From the NCBI RefSeq assembly GCF_008253865.1, contig NZ_CP042331.1, positions 4,553,501-4,617,500 on the forward strand: a stretch of 64,000 nt of DNA. The letters run 5' to 3'. Numbering within the stretch: the stretch's first letter is position 1; each line of letters starts with the position of its first letter. The notes below the pieces were generated by a model that was not told the DNA's origin, ran no database searches, and worked only from the letters and a program-made list of their open reading frames with translations. This document shows, one piece after another, positions 19,531 to 29,302 of the stretch. The stretch comes from Bosea sp. F3-2 (GTDB lineage: Bacteria > Pseudomonadota > Alphaproteobacteria > Rhizobiales > Beijerinckiaceae). The translations under genes and the position numbers were made by a program.

Positions 19531-21306
19531 TCATTCGGGCAATCCCGCCTTCCGAAGACCTTCGATCAACAGCTTCGCGTTTGGGCACCCGCCCCGGGCG
19601 ATCATCGCAGATATTGTAAAGGCGGGATCGAGCTGTCGCAGGAGCGCCGCCGCCTCACGCGCCTCAGCGTCGCGTCCGAGATGAGCCAAAGCGGATGCGA
19701 GACAGCGATATGCCAGCGAATAGGAGGGGTTCTGACGTCGGCTTTTATTCCCCGCGACGATGGCCTCGTCAAAGCGGCGAAGCTCAATAAAGGCCATCCC
19801 CATCCCAACAAACGTTATGGGCAGCCGCGGGTCTACCGGGCTCAAGCGGATGGCGCGTTCAAAGCTCCGGACCGCTTCCTCCGGAAGCCCCGCAATTCTG
19901 TAGACACTGCCTCTGGCGGTCCATGCGCGAAATGAATTTGGGTTAAGCGCGACCGCCCGGTCAGCTATTTCGATCTCACTTTCACTATCGCCGACCATGT
20001 ACGCCGAGGTCAGGCAAACCCATGCTAACGTTTCCGCGTCATCATCATCGATGCTCAATGCCAAGCGAAGAAGCCGAACCGCTTCCTTGCGGTCGAATTG
20101 AGGATCGATAGCATGCCCCCAAAGGACGTTCTGCATGTGAGAGAGAGCTGCCAGAGCAGCGACAAAGCCGAACCGAGGGTCAAGCTCCAGAGCACGATGT
20201 GCCAGCCTGATCGTCTCGGCCAACCCTTCGCGGGTCATTAGGTACTGCTGCTGCATAGCCCGGAGATAGAAATCATAGGCGGTGAGGTTCTCCGGTCGCC
20301 GTGCCGACAGGCCAATTTCTATTTGAAGCAATTTTGGTTGAATGGCCGAGACAACGGCGACGGTCACCTCGTCTTGGAGTGCAAATATGTCCGTCAGGTC
20401 GCGCTCGAATCTGTCTGCCCAGATGTGCGCTCCAGTAACCGCATCGATCAACTGCCCGGTGATGCGAACTTTCCCCGCCGCCTGGCGCACAGATCCCTCA
20501 AGGACATAACGGACGCCAAGCCTGCGCCCGACCTCCTTGATATCGACGGCTCGGCCCTTGAAGGTGAAACTTGAATTTCGCGCGATCACGAACAGCGATT
20601 TGAAGCGGGACAGCGCCGTGATGATCTCCTCGACCATTCCGTCCGCGAAGTATTCCTGCTCGGGGTCGCCGCTCATGTTCTCGAACGGCAGCACGGCGAT
20701 CGACGGCTTGTCGGGAAGCGCCAGAGTTCGCGTGCTTTCGACCGGCGGCTCTATCGGCGCGGCCGCGGAACCGCCCGCATTTATCCTCAACCGCCACGCG
20801 CGCATCGGCTCAGCAATGTTTTTCAGGTTCTGCGAGCCCATGTCCTCGAACGCAGTATCGACCTTGCCGCGGATTTGACGTTGCGCGTCGTCCGAGATGC
20901 AGACCCCGCCGGGCTCCGCAATCCCTTCAAGGCGGGCGGCGATATTGACGCTATCTCCAAAGATATCGTTTCCATCGACTATGATGTCACCGACGTGGAT
21001 GCCGATGCGAAATTCGATCCGCTTGATCTGTGGCACCGTGGCATTTTGCTGAGCCATACCGCGCTGGACCTCAATGGCGCAGCGCACCGCATCCACAACA
21101 CTGCCGAACTCAGCAAGCACGCCGTCGCCCGTGTGCTTGACGACCTTGCCACAGTGTTCGCTGATCTTGGGATCAGCGAGTCCACGCAGACGCTCCATCA
21201 GCCGGGCGTGTGTCCCTTCCTCGTCCAAGCCGGTCAGGCGACTATATCCAGCCACATCAGCCGCAAGGATAGCTGCAAGCCGCCGTTCAACGCGATTGTC
21301 GGTCAA
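19531..21306 (-). CDS. Class III adenylate/guanylate cyclase with TolB-like and TPR domains
   Basis: The protein has 591 residues if it starts at the TTG at 21306, where GGGAGG lies five bases upstream and the product begins TDNRVERRLAAILAADVAGYSR as in relatives. An ATG at 21411 is less convincing. The cyclase domain (about 8-175) has metal-binding D17 and D61 (HTGDGVLAEF) and FGDSVNIAARLE. A TolB-N/FlgO-like domain (about 215-340, PSIAVLPFENMSGD) and TPR repeats (about 370-580) follow. It probably makes cAMP and is soluble. Its GC content and codon choice are lower than those of its neighbours, which suggests acquisition. Confidence 0.9.
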   Translation of the reverse strand: MTDNRVERRLAAILAADVAGYSRLTGLDEEGTHARLMERLRGLADPKISEHCGKVVKHTGDGVLAEFGSVVDAVRCAIEVQRGMAQQNATVPQIKRIEFRIGIHVGDIIVDGNDIFGDSVNIAARLEGIAEPGGVCISDDAQRQIRGKVDTAFEDMGSQNLKNIAEPMRAWRLRINAGGSAAAPIEPPVESTRTLALPDKPSIAVLPFENMSGDPEQEYFADGMVEEIITALSRFKSLFVIARNSSFTFKGRAVDIKEVGRRLGVRYVLEGSVRQAAGKVRITGQLIDAVTGAHIWADRFERDLTDIFALQDEVTVAVVSAIQPKLLQIEIGLSARRPENLTAYDFYLRAMQQQYLMTREGLAETIRLAHRALELDPRFGFVAALAALSHMQNVLWGHAIDPQFDRKEAVRLLRLALSIDDDDAETLAWVCLTSAYMVGDSESEIEIADRAVALNPNSFRAWTARGSVYRIAGLPEEAVRSFERAIRLSPVDPRLPITFVGMGMAFIELRRFDEAIVAGNKSRRQNPSYSLAYRCLASALAHLGRDAEAREAAALLRQLDPAFTISAMIARGGCPNAKLLIEGLRKAGLPE

Positions 21307-21915
21307 AACGGCCTCCCGAGATCGGTAGATCCGTCGAACATATAAAAGCATAGGGCGTTGCCGTTGGGCTAGGGGCCAATGTCCGAGGCGGGATCCAAGC
21401 AGCCTCCTCAATGTGCGAGCATAACGCTGGCGCTCGGCAGAAAACTTATCCCCGCCCGTTCAAGCCATGCCTATGCTCGGCCCGCCTTATCCCCGAGGGG
21501 CGGCCATCCGGAGGTATGCCAGTGGCGGGAGGAGGTTCGGCGCCTGCGGCTGGTCTTACAAGCCAGACTCGGGAGGCTTCGGGGCACCGCCCTGGGGGTA
21601 CTACGGCCCCTGCGCGAGGAGCATCGCTAGGAGGCTCGAAGGGAAAGGTCTTGTGATCCGAGACGCGACAAGGTGAAGAACCGAACTGGCGTCGAGGTGA
21701 GTGGGACCGGAACCGGAGAACCATAGAAGCGCGGCCCGGAGTCTAGACAAGAACGTCGATGAGCGGAGCGCCACGGGGCGTGCGGAAGGTGGCTCAATCC
21801 TTCCGCGCCGCATCCTGGCTCAACGGAAGCGGCCCGATACCCCCGCGCCTCGCGGCGCTCCGCTGCCCCTCATGACGAACGCCCGCGCGGAAGCGCGGGT
21901 GGGGGAAGACGCCTG
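21307..21915. other. Unassigned 600-bp intergenic region
   Basis: This stretch lies upstream of the cyclase and holds several mutually overlapping short frames on both strands. None has a convincing ribosome site or a recognisable domain. The 21470-21830 part is G/A-rich on the plus strand with recurring GGAGG, CCGGAACCGGAG and GGCCCGGAG motifs. That could reflect a structured RNA or a decayed retroelement. I cannot name it. Confidence 0.3.
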
Positions 21916-22017
21916 CGTCATTCTCGGGCGACCGCAGGGAGACCCGAGAATCTCAGGCCGGAGGAGGCTCCGGAACGTCCTTGTCCGGAGATGCTTGGGT
22001 CAAGCGGGAGCATGACG
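21916..22017 (+). repeat. Dispersed two-hairpin repeat, copy 2
   Basis: It shares CGTCATTCTCGGG, CCCGAGAATCTCAGGCCGGA and GCATGACGC with the copy at 2908-3000, in the same orientation, and the middle is diverged. It lies between the unassigned region and the SPFH gene. Confidence 0.7.
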
Positions 22018-22229
22018 CGGGAAGCGGATAGCCGATCGACGTGCGCAAGACTTGGATGCTCGCCACAAGGGCGAGCAAGACGCCGGACTGCGGTCCCCGC
22101 GCCAAACCTTCCGCGAGGCGCGCGCATGCCCGGCGACGCCACCCATGCTTGCATCCGCTCGCTGCAACCGCCAGTTTGTGCGCCGTCGGAGACTGGGCCG
22201 GCGCCGCTCGGGCGCCGCGAGGGGGTGGG

Positions 22230-23210
22230 ATGGATCTGTCCGGGTTCAACGTCGTCGTCATCGGCCTCGTGATCGTGATCGTGCTGGCGATCGCGCTCGG
22301 CGTCCGCACCGTTCCGCAGGGCTACAACTACACCGTCGAGCGTTTCGGCCGCTATTCGCGCACCTTGGGTGCGGGACTTGGCCTGATCTGGCCCTGGATC
22401 GACCGTATCGGGCACAAGGTGAACGTCATGGAGCAGGTGCTCGACATTCCCTCGCAGGAGGCGATCACCAAGGACAATGCCGGCGTGCGCATCGACGCCG
22501 CCGCCTTCTTTCAGGTGCTCGACGCGGCCAAGGCCTGCTACGAGGTCGCCTCGCTCAGCGATGCGCTGATGGTCCTGACCATGACCAATATCCGCACCGT
22601 GGTCGGCTCGATGGATCTCGACCAGCTGCTCTCCCATCGCGACGAGATCAACGAGCGGCTGCTGCGCGTGATGGACGCCGCCGCCTCGCCCTGGGGCGTC
22701 AAGGTCACGCGCATCGAGATCCGCGACATCCTGCCGCCGGCCGATATTGCCGGCGCGATGAACCGCCAGATGAAGGCCGAGCGCGAGAAGCGCGCCGCCG
22801 TGCTCGAAGCCGAGGGACAGAGGCAGGCCGAAATCCTCAAGGCAGAGGGCCAGAAGCAGGCGCAGATCCTTGCCGCCGAGGGCCGCAAGGAAGCAGCGCT
22901 GCGCGACGCCGAGGCCCGCGAAAGGCTGGCCCAGGCCGAGGCCAACGCCACCGCCATGGTCTCGGAGGCGATCAGCCGCGGCGACATCCAGGCCGCCAAC
23001 TTCCTGATCGCGGAGCGCTACACCGATGCGCTGAAGGCGATCGCCAGCAGCCATAACAGCAAGGTGGTGATCGTGCCGATCGAGGCCGCGTCGCTGGCCG
23101 GCACGGTCGGCGGCATCGCCCAGCTCACCAAGGCCGTTTTCGGGGAAGAGGCGGTAGCGCAGCGCCGCGGTTCGAGTTCGGTGCCGGCCTCGGGCCGGAC
23201 GAGCGTCTGA
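22230..23210 (+). CDS. SPFH/band-7 protein (paraslipin, QmcA-like)
   Basis: The 326-residue protein starts at the ATG giving an N-terminal membrane helix (about residues 7-25). The band-7 domain (about 26-190) includes VPQGYNYTVERFGRYSRTL and the DNAGVRIDAAAFFQV strand. A long coiled-coil (about 190-265) is rich in A, E, K and Q. Such proteins form large inner-membrane assemblies with NfeD partners and act in membrane organisation or quality control with FtsH-type proteases. The next gene, seven bases away, is nfeD, the usual partner. Confidence 0.92.
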   Translation: MDLSGFNVVVIGLVIVIVLAIALGVRTVPQGYNYTVERFGRYSRTLGAGLGLIWPWIDRIGHKVNVMEQVLDIPSQEAITKDNAGVRIDAAAFFQVLDAAKACYEVASLSDALMVLTMTNIRTVVGSMDLDQLLSHRDEINERLLRVMDAAASPWGVKVTRIEIRDILPPADIAGAMNRQMKAEREKRAAVLEAEGQRQAEILKAEGQKQAQILAAEGRKEAALRDAEARERLAQAEANATAMVSEAISRGDIQAANFLIAERYTDALKAIASSHNSKVVIVPIEAASLAGTVGGIAQLTKAVFGEEAVAQRRGSSSVPASGRTSV

Positions 23211-23217
23211 GGCGGCC

Positions 23218-23664
23218 ATGCCGGAATGGCTGATGAATCATAGCGGCTGGCTCTGGGCGATCCTCGGCCTGCTGCTGATCGGCGGCGAGATGCTGGCGCC
23301 CGGCGTCTTCCTGATCTGGCTCGGCCTCGCCGCACTCGTCACCGGCGCGATCGTCGGCCTCATCGGGGTGGGTTGGCAGGCGGCGATGCTGGTCTTCGCC
23401 GTTCTCGCCGTCGTCTGCGTCATTATCGGGCGTCTGCTGACCCGCCGCCGGAGCGAGGAGCCAGACGCCGCGACCGGCCTCAACGACCGTGGCCGCCAGC
23501 TGATCGGCAAGGTATTCCGGCTCGAGGCGACGATGAACGGCGGCGAGGGCCGCATCCGTGTCGGCGATTCCTCCTGGCGTGTGATCGGGCCGGAGCTGCT
23601 TGCTGGCACGGAGATCAAGGTGGTGCGGGTCGAGGGCGCGACGCTGGTGGTCGAGAAGGCGTGA
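23218..23664 (+). CDS. NfeD-family membrane protein
   Basis: The 148-residue short-form NfeD has three or four tightly packed membrane helices at about 10-80 (WLWAILGLLLIGGEMLAPGVF opens the second). A C-terminal OB-fold domain at about 90-148 follows (GRQLIGKVFRLEATMNGGEGRIRVGDSSWRV). It partners the upstream SPFH protein, and the pair is a conserved operon in bacteria. The serine-protease domain of long NfeD proteins is absent, as is normal for this form. Confidence 0.92.
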   Translation: MPEWLMNHSGWLWAILGLLLIGGEMLAPGVFLIWLGLAALVTGAIVGLIGVGWQAAMLVFAVLAVVCVIIGRLLTRRRSEEPDAATGLNDRGRQLIGKVFRLEATMNGGEGRIRVGDSSWRVIGPELLAGTEIKVVRVEGATLVVEKA

Positions 23665-23760
23665 CACCGCGACGCGTTTTCGCGGCGGAGCTGCACTGAA
23701 AGCGTTTCCCTCGCGCGCCATGAGGACTATAGCAACCGCTCCTCCAAGAGCGCAGCCACC

Positions 23761-25020
23761 ATGACCAGCCTCAGCGAACGCCTTTCCCTTCCAAAGGACC
23801 GCATCAAGGTCCTGCTGCTGGAGGGTATCAACGATTCCGCCGTCGAGCTCTTGCAGCAGGCCGGCTACTCCAATCTGGAGCGGCTGCCCAAGGCGCTGGA
23901 CCGCGAGGCGCTGCTCAAGGCGATCCACGGCGTGCATGTGCTCGGCATCCGCTCGCGCACGCATCTGACCCCGGAGATATTTGCCGCCGCCGACCGGCTC
24001 TTCGCCGTCGGCTGCTTCTCGGTCGGCACCAACCAGGTCGATCTCGAGGCGGCACGCCACCAGGGCGTGCCGGTCTTCAACGCGCCGTTCTCCAACACGC
24101 GCAGCGTCGCGGAACTCACCATCGGCGAGATCGTGATGCTGCTCCGGCGCATTCCGGACCGCTCGCGCTCGGCCCATGACGGCGGCTGGGACAAGTCGGC
24201 CAACGGCTCCTTCGAGGTGCGCGGCAAGACGCTCGGCATCGTCGGCTACGGCAATATCGGCAGCCAGCTCTCGACGCTGGCCGAGGCGATGGGCATGCGC
24301 GTGATCTATCACGATCACACCGACCGGCTGCGCCACGGCAACACCGAGCCGACGAAGAGCCTGAACGCCCTGCTCGGCGCCGCCGACATCGTCTCGCTGC
24401 ATGTGCCGGAGACGCCGCAGACCGCGGGCATGATCGGCGCCGCCCAGATCGCCAAGATGAAGAAGGGCGCCTATCTCATCAACAATTCGCGCGGCACCGT
24501 TGTCGATCTCGACGCCGTCGCGGCGGCGCTGAAGAACGGCCATCTCGCGGGTGCGGCGGTCGATGTCTTTCCGGTCGAACCCGCCTCCAACGCGGAGCGC
24601 TTCGTCTCGCCGCTGCAGGGCTGCGCCAACGTCATCCTGACGCCGCATATCGGCGGCTCCACCGAGGAGGCGCAGGAGCGCATCGGCGCGGAGGTCGCGC
24701 GCAAGCTTGTCGACTATTCCGATGTCGGCTCGACAGTCGGCGCGGTGAACTTTCCGCAGGTGCAGATTCCGGCGCGCGCCGTGGGCACACGCTTCATCCA
24801 CGTCCAGCGCAATGTGCCGGGCATGCTGCGGCGCCTCAACGACGTCTTCGCGAACCGGCAGGTCAACATCGCGGCGCAGAACTACCATACCGACGGCGAG
24901 GTCGGTTATGTGGTCATCGAAGCCGACAAGGTCTCGAGCGCCGAGGCGCGCGACATCCTCCGCGAAATCCGCGCCCTCGACGGCACGATTCGCGCTCGCC
25001 TGCTCTACCAGCGCGACTGA
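23761..25020 (+). CDS. serA: D-3-phosphoglycerate dehydrogenase
   Basis: The 419-residue enzyme is of the short E. coli type, with one ACT domain. It oxidises 3-phosphoglycerate to 3-phosphohydroxypyruvate, the first step of serine synthesis. The NAD-binding loop GYGNIG is at 162-167. Catalytic residues R244, E273 and H296 are in place. The ACT domain (about 345-419) should mediate serine feedback. Many alphaproteobacteria use a longer SerA with serC next to it; here serC is not adjacent, which is worth noting. A hairpin-rich repeat follows. Confidence 0.96.
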   Translation: MTSLSERLSLPKDRIKVLLLEGINDSAVELLQQAGYSNLERLPKALDREALLKAIHGVHVLGIRSRTHLTPEIFAAADRLFAVGCFSVGTNQVDLEAARHQGVPVFNAPFSNTRSVAELTIGEIVMLLRRIPDRSRSAHDGGWDKSANGSFEVRGKTLGIVGYGNIGSQLSTLAEAMGMRVIYHDHTDRLRHGNTEPTKSLNALLGAADIVSLHVPETPQTAGMIGAAQIAKMKKGAYLINNSRGTVVDLDAVAAALKNGHLAGAAVDVFPVEPASNAERFVSPLQGCANVILTPHIGGSTEEAQERIGAEVARKLVDYSDVGSTVGAVNFPQVQIPARAVGTRFIHVQRNVPGMLRRLNDVFANRQVNIAAQNYHTDGEVGYVVIEADKVSSAEARDILREIRALDGTIRARLLYQRD

Positions 25021-25033
25021 GCGGGCTTAGAGG

Positions 25034-25183
25034 CTGTTTGGGAACTCAAGCCGTCATCCTGAGGAGCCGCGAAGCGGCGTCTCGAAGGATGGTCGATGAG
25101 GTTCCGGAACCATCGGGAGCATCCTTCGAGACGCCATTTCTGGCGAAATGGCTCCTCAGGATGAGGGCTGGAGTTCCAAACAG
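25034..25183. repeat. 150-bp palindromic (MITE-like) repeat
   Basis: The ends are inverted: CTGTTTGGGAACTC at 25034-25047 against GAGTTCCAAACAG at 25171-25183. Inside, GTCATCCTGAGGAGCC and ATCCTTCGAGACGCC pair with GGCTCCTCAGGATGA and GGCGTCTCGAAGGAT. The element has no coding frame. It resembles the GTCATCCTGAGGAGC repeats that are common in Rhizobiales genomes. Confidence 0.75.
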
Positions 25184-25192
25184 AGAGGGCTC

Positions 25193-25378
25193 TCAGGCCC
25201 TCTTGTTCTTGCCGCCCGTCTTGGTCGGCGTTTCCATCGCGACAGGATCGCTGGCAGGGAAGGTGTCCTTCAGCGCCCGGTTGAGGTCGGCGTCCTTGCC
25301 GTGCTCGCGCTCGGCCTTGCGCTGTTCCTTCTGCTCCTTGCGCAGGCTTTCCCTGGCCGGATTGGCAGTCCTGGTCAT
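25193..25378 (-). CDS. Small hydrophilic protein with FPASDPVA motif
   Basis: The 61-residue protein is highly charged. Its first half is a predicted helix rich in K, E, R and Q. The conserved short motif DTFPASDPVAMETPTKTG follows. Proteins with this FPASDP motif are frequent in Rhizobiales and have no known function. No signal peptide or membrane segment is seen. The product is probably cytoplasmic, perhaps nucleic-acid or stress related, but that is a guess. Confidence 0.65.
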   Translation of the reverse strand: MTRTANPARESLRKEQKEQRKAEREHGKDADLNRALKDTFPASDPVAMETPTKTGGKNKRA

Positions 25379-25442
25379 GGTCGCTCCTTCGGCGTGGATG
25401 GCTTTTGCAGATCAACGCGGCAGGGCAAGGGCCGTTCCGCCA

Positions 25443-25544
25443 GAGCATCGGACCGAAAAGTGGAATCCACTTTTCGGAGAAATCCGATGCTCAAACAAAG
25501 AGATAGATCGCCACTTCGCGTCCGATAGGACGCGCGGCGATCTA
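25443..25544 (+). repeat. Twin-hairpin repeat, copy C
   Basis: Hairpin 1 has an outer stem GAGCATCGGA/TCCGATGCTC (25443-25452 with 25483-25492) and an inner stem GAAAAGTGGA/TCCACTTTTC. Hairpin 2 has TAGATCGCC/GGCGATCTA (25504-25512 with 25536-25544) with inner CGCGTCC/GGACGCG. The linker again contains AAACAAAGA. It shares the architecture, but not the stem sequences, of copies A and B. Confidence 0.8.
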
Positions 25545-25670
25545 GAACGCCAGCGCAGGCGCGCCATGACGAAGCGGGCCAGCCTCTGGATCGGAGCACC
25601 CAGCCTTCCCATCTGGTGAAGCTACGTCTTCCCGCCGGCCCTTCGTCCGGCACCAGCCAGCAGGGCCGCC

Positions 25671-26675
<1,005 letters not shown>

Positions 26676-26679
26676 CGGC

Positions 26680-27534
26680 TCATGCCGGCTGCACCGCACT
26701 CCGCGCACGCCGTGCCGCGCGCCGGAGGTTGAAGACCAGGGCCGCAGCGAAGAGGATCGCCTGGACGACAACGATGCAGGGACCGCTTGCGGCGTCGATG
26801 TGGTAGCTCAGAATTGTCCCGGCCAGGCTCGATATAAGCGCGGCGGCGACGGCGATGGCGAGCATGCGGTCGAAGCGCCGCGTCGTCAGGAAGCCGATGG
26901 CGCCGGGCGCGATCAGCATCGCCACGACGAGGATGATGCCGACCGCCTTGAGCGCGACGACGATGGTCAGCGCCAGCAGGGACAGCAGGCTGAAATGCAG
27001 CAGGCCGACCGGCAGGCCGATGGCGCGGGCATGGCCGGGGTCGAAGGCCTGCAGCAGCAGGTCGCGGCGCTTCGCCAGCAGGATCGCGATGGTCGGGACT
27101 GCGATCGCGGCCGTCTCGGCGATGTCCGACCAGCGCACACCGAGCATGTCGCCGAACAGGATGTGCAGGAGGTGCTGGTCGCTGTCGACCTTGACGAAGA
27201 GAACGAGGCCGAGCGCGAACATGCCGGAGAAGACGATGCCCATCACCGTATCCTCCTTTACCCGGCTGTTCTGCTTGAGATAGCCGATGCCGAGCGCGCA
27301 GCTCAGCCCGGCGGCGAAAGCGCCGACAGCGAGCGGCAGGCTGGCGACATGGGCCAGCACGATGCCCGGCAGCACGGCATGCGAGACCGCATCGCCCATC
27401 AGCGACCAGCCCTTGAGTACGAGGAAGCAGGACAGAATGGCGCAGACGCCGCCGACCAGCAGGGCGACGATGAGGGCGCGCTGCATGAACTCATGCGCCA
27501 GCGGCGCCAGCAGCCAGGTTTCGACGAGGCTCAT
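26680..27534 (-). CDS. sitD: Manganese/iron ABC transporter permease SitD
   Basis: The 284-residue ABC-3 family permease starts at an ATG overlapping the sitC stop by four bases. It has eight or nine membrane helices and the family signature KGWSLMGDAVSHAVLPGIVLA near residues 43-63. It would form the heterodimeric channel with SitC. A much longer frame upstream is only the antisense-free read-through of the preceding genes. The four-gene order A-B-C-D fits sitABCD of rhizobia. Confidence 0.9.
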   Translation of the reverse strand: MSLVETWLLAPLAHEFMQRALIVALLVGGVCAILSCFLVLKGWSLMGDAVSHAVLPGIVLAHVASLPLAVGAFAAGLSCALGIGYLKQNSRVKEDTVMGIVFSGMFALGLVLFVKVDSDQHLLHILFGDMLGVRWSDIAETAAIAVPTIAILLAKRRDLLLQAFDPGHARAIGLPVGLLHFSLLSLLALTIVVALKAVGIILVVAMLIAPGAIGFLTTRRFDRMLAIAVAAALISSLAGTILSYHIDAASGPCIVVVQAILFAAALVFNLRRAARRARSAVQPA

Positions 27535-28394
27535 GGCGTGGCCTCTGGCAGTGACCGGCGCGCGGCCCGCCTCGCGGCGAGGCGGCCATGCTTGGGCGCG
27601 AAGACGAAGGCGAGCAGGAACAGCAGTGTCTGGAAGACGACGATCAGCCCGCCGGTCGAGCCGTCGAGGAAATAGCTGAGATAGGCGCCGATGGCGCTGG
27701 TTGTGACGCCCATCGTCACGGCCAGGACGATGAGCCGGCCGAAGCGGTCGGTCAGCAGATAGGCGGTGGCGCCGGGCGTCACCACCATGGCGATGACGAG
27801 GCAGGCGCCAACCGTCTGCAGCGCCGCGACGGTGCAGGCGCTGAGCAGCACGAAGAACAGGATCTTCAACCGCGTCGGGTCGAGCCCGACGACACGCGCC
27901 TGGTTCTCGTCGAAGAAGACGAGCATCAGGTCCTTCCAGCGTGCCAGCAGGACGAGCAGCGACACGCCGGCGATGATCGCGACCTGGACCACGTCTTCCG
28001 GCGCGATGCCGAGGATATTGCCGAGCACGATCGACTGGACGTTTACCGAGGTCGGGTTGATCGAGACGACCAGCAGGCCGACGGCGAAGAAGGTGGTGAA
28101 GACGATGCCGATGACGACGTCCTCGCGCAGTTGCGTCCGCACCCTCACCAGTGCCATCGCCACCGCCGCCAGCAGGCCGGAGAGGAAGGCGCCGGCGGCA
28201 TAGGGCAGCTTGAGGAGATAGGCGAGGGCGACGCCGGGCACGATGGCGTGCGCCAGGGCATCGCCCATCAGCGACCAGCCCTTGAGCATCAGATAGCAGG
28301 AGAGGAAGGCGCAGACGCCGCCGACCAGCGCGGAGACCCAGATGGCGCGCAGCATGTATTCGTAGCCGAAGGGCTCGAGCAGCAGGTCGATCAT
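27531..28394 (-). CDS. sitC: Manganese/iron ABC transporter permease SitC
   Basis: The 287-residue ABC-3 permease overlaps the ATPase gene upstream and sitD downstream by four bases each. The family signature KGWSLMGDALAHAIVPGVALA is near residues 38-58, followed by further hydrophobic helices to about residue 265. It is an inner-membrane channel subunit paired with SitD. Confidence 0.92.
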   Translation of the reverse strand: MIDLLLEPFGYEYMLRAIWVSALVGGVCAFLSCYLMLKGWSLMGDALAHAIVPGVALAYLLKLPYAAGAFLSGLLAAVAMALVRVRTQLREDVVIGIVFTTFFAVGLLVVSINPTSVNVQSIVLGNILGIAPEDVVQVAIIAGVSLLVLLARWKDLMLVFFDENQARVVGLDPTRLKILFFVLLSACTVAALQTVGACLVIAMVVTPGATAYLLTDRFGRLIVLAVTMGVTTSAIGAYLSYFLDGSTGGLIVVFQTLLFLLAFVFAPKHGRLAARRAARRSLPEATP

Positions 28395-29302
28395 CGCCCG
28401 CTGCTCCGCTCGCGCAGCTTGTCCTCGGTCGGGAGCTCCGTGGCCTCGCCCTCGCCGTAGAGCACCAGAGGGCGCTCGTCGTCGGTGATGACGGTGACTT
28501 GGCGCGTATCGGCATCGGCGTGGAGCGCGGCGCCGCCGAGCTGGACATGGCGCAGCGCCCCGCCGAAGGCGCGCTGGAGATGAGCCGGTGTGAAGGTGGT
28601 CGCGGTCGGTCCGGCGGCGAGGACGGTGCGATTGATGATCACGACTTGATCGCAGAATTCCGGGATCGAGCCGAGATTATGGGTCGAGACCAGCATCAGC
28701 CGTCCTTCGGCGCGCAATTCGCGCATCAGCGCGACGATCTGGTCCTCGGTTTTCACGTCGACGCCGGTGAAGGGCTCGTCGAGCAGGATCACCTGCCCGC
28801 CCTGAGCGAGCGCCCGGGCCAGGAAGACGCGCTTGCGCTGGCCGCCTGACAACTCGCCGATCTGCCGCCGCCGGAAGGGGAGCATGTTGACGCGGGCCAG
28901 CGCCTCATCGACCGCCTCCCGGTCGGCCTGCCGGGGGATGCGCAGCAGGCTCATATGGCCGTAGCGGCCCATCATCACGACATCGTCGACTAAGACGGGG
29001 AAGTTCCAGTCGACCTCCTCGGCCTGCGGGACATAGGCGACGAGGCCGCGCTTCAGCGCCTGGCGCACCTCCAGCCCGGCGATGGCGATGCGGCCCGCCG
29101 CCGGGCGGACGAACCCCATCAGCGACTTGAACAGGGTCGACTTGCCCGAGCCATTGATGCCGACCAACGCGCAGATCGTGCCTGCGCCGAGATTGAAGGA
29201 GGCGTTGTCAACGGCGGTGACGCCGTTGTTGTAACGTACGGTTACGCCCTCGACGGTGATCGAGGGCGAGATGCGCTGCGCGGCGGCGGGGCGCGTCGTC
29301 AC
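28391..29302 (-). CDS. sitB: Manganese/iron ABC transporter ATP-binding protein SitB
   Basis: The 303-residue ATPase has Walker A GINGSGKS at 48-55, the signature LSGGQ at 151-155, Walker B VILLDEP at 171-177 and the H-loop at STHN near 206. A C-terminal extension of about 60 residues, including THVDAD-like stretches, is longer than in many relatives. It powers import of Mn(II), possibly Fe(II). It overlaps both neighbours, so the four genes are translationally coupled. Confidence 0.93.
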   Translation of the reverse strand: MTTRPAAAQRISPSITVEGVTVRYNNGVTAVDNASFNLGAGTICALVGINGSGKSTLFKSLMGFVRPAAGRIAIAGLEVRQALKRGLVAYVPQAEEVDWNFPVLVDDVVMMGRYGHMSLLRIPRQADREAVDEALARVNMLPFRRRQIGELSGGQRKRVFLARALAQGGQVILLDEPFTGVDVKTEDQIVALMRELRAEGRLMLVSTHNLGSIPEFCDQVVIINRTVLAAGPTATTFTPAHLQRAFGGALRHVQLGGAALHADADTRQVTVITDDERPLVLYGEGEATELPTEDKLRERSSGR

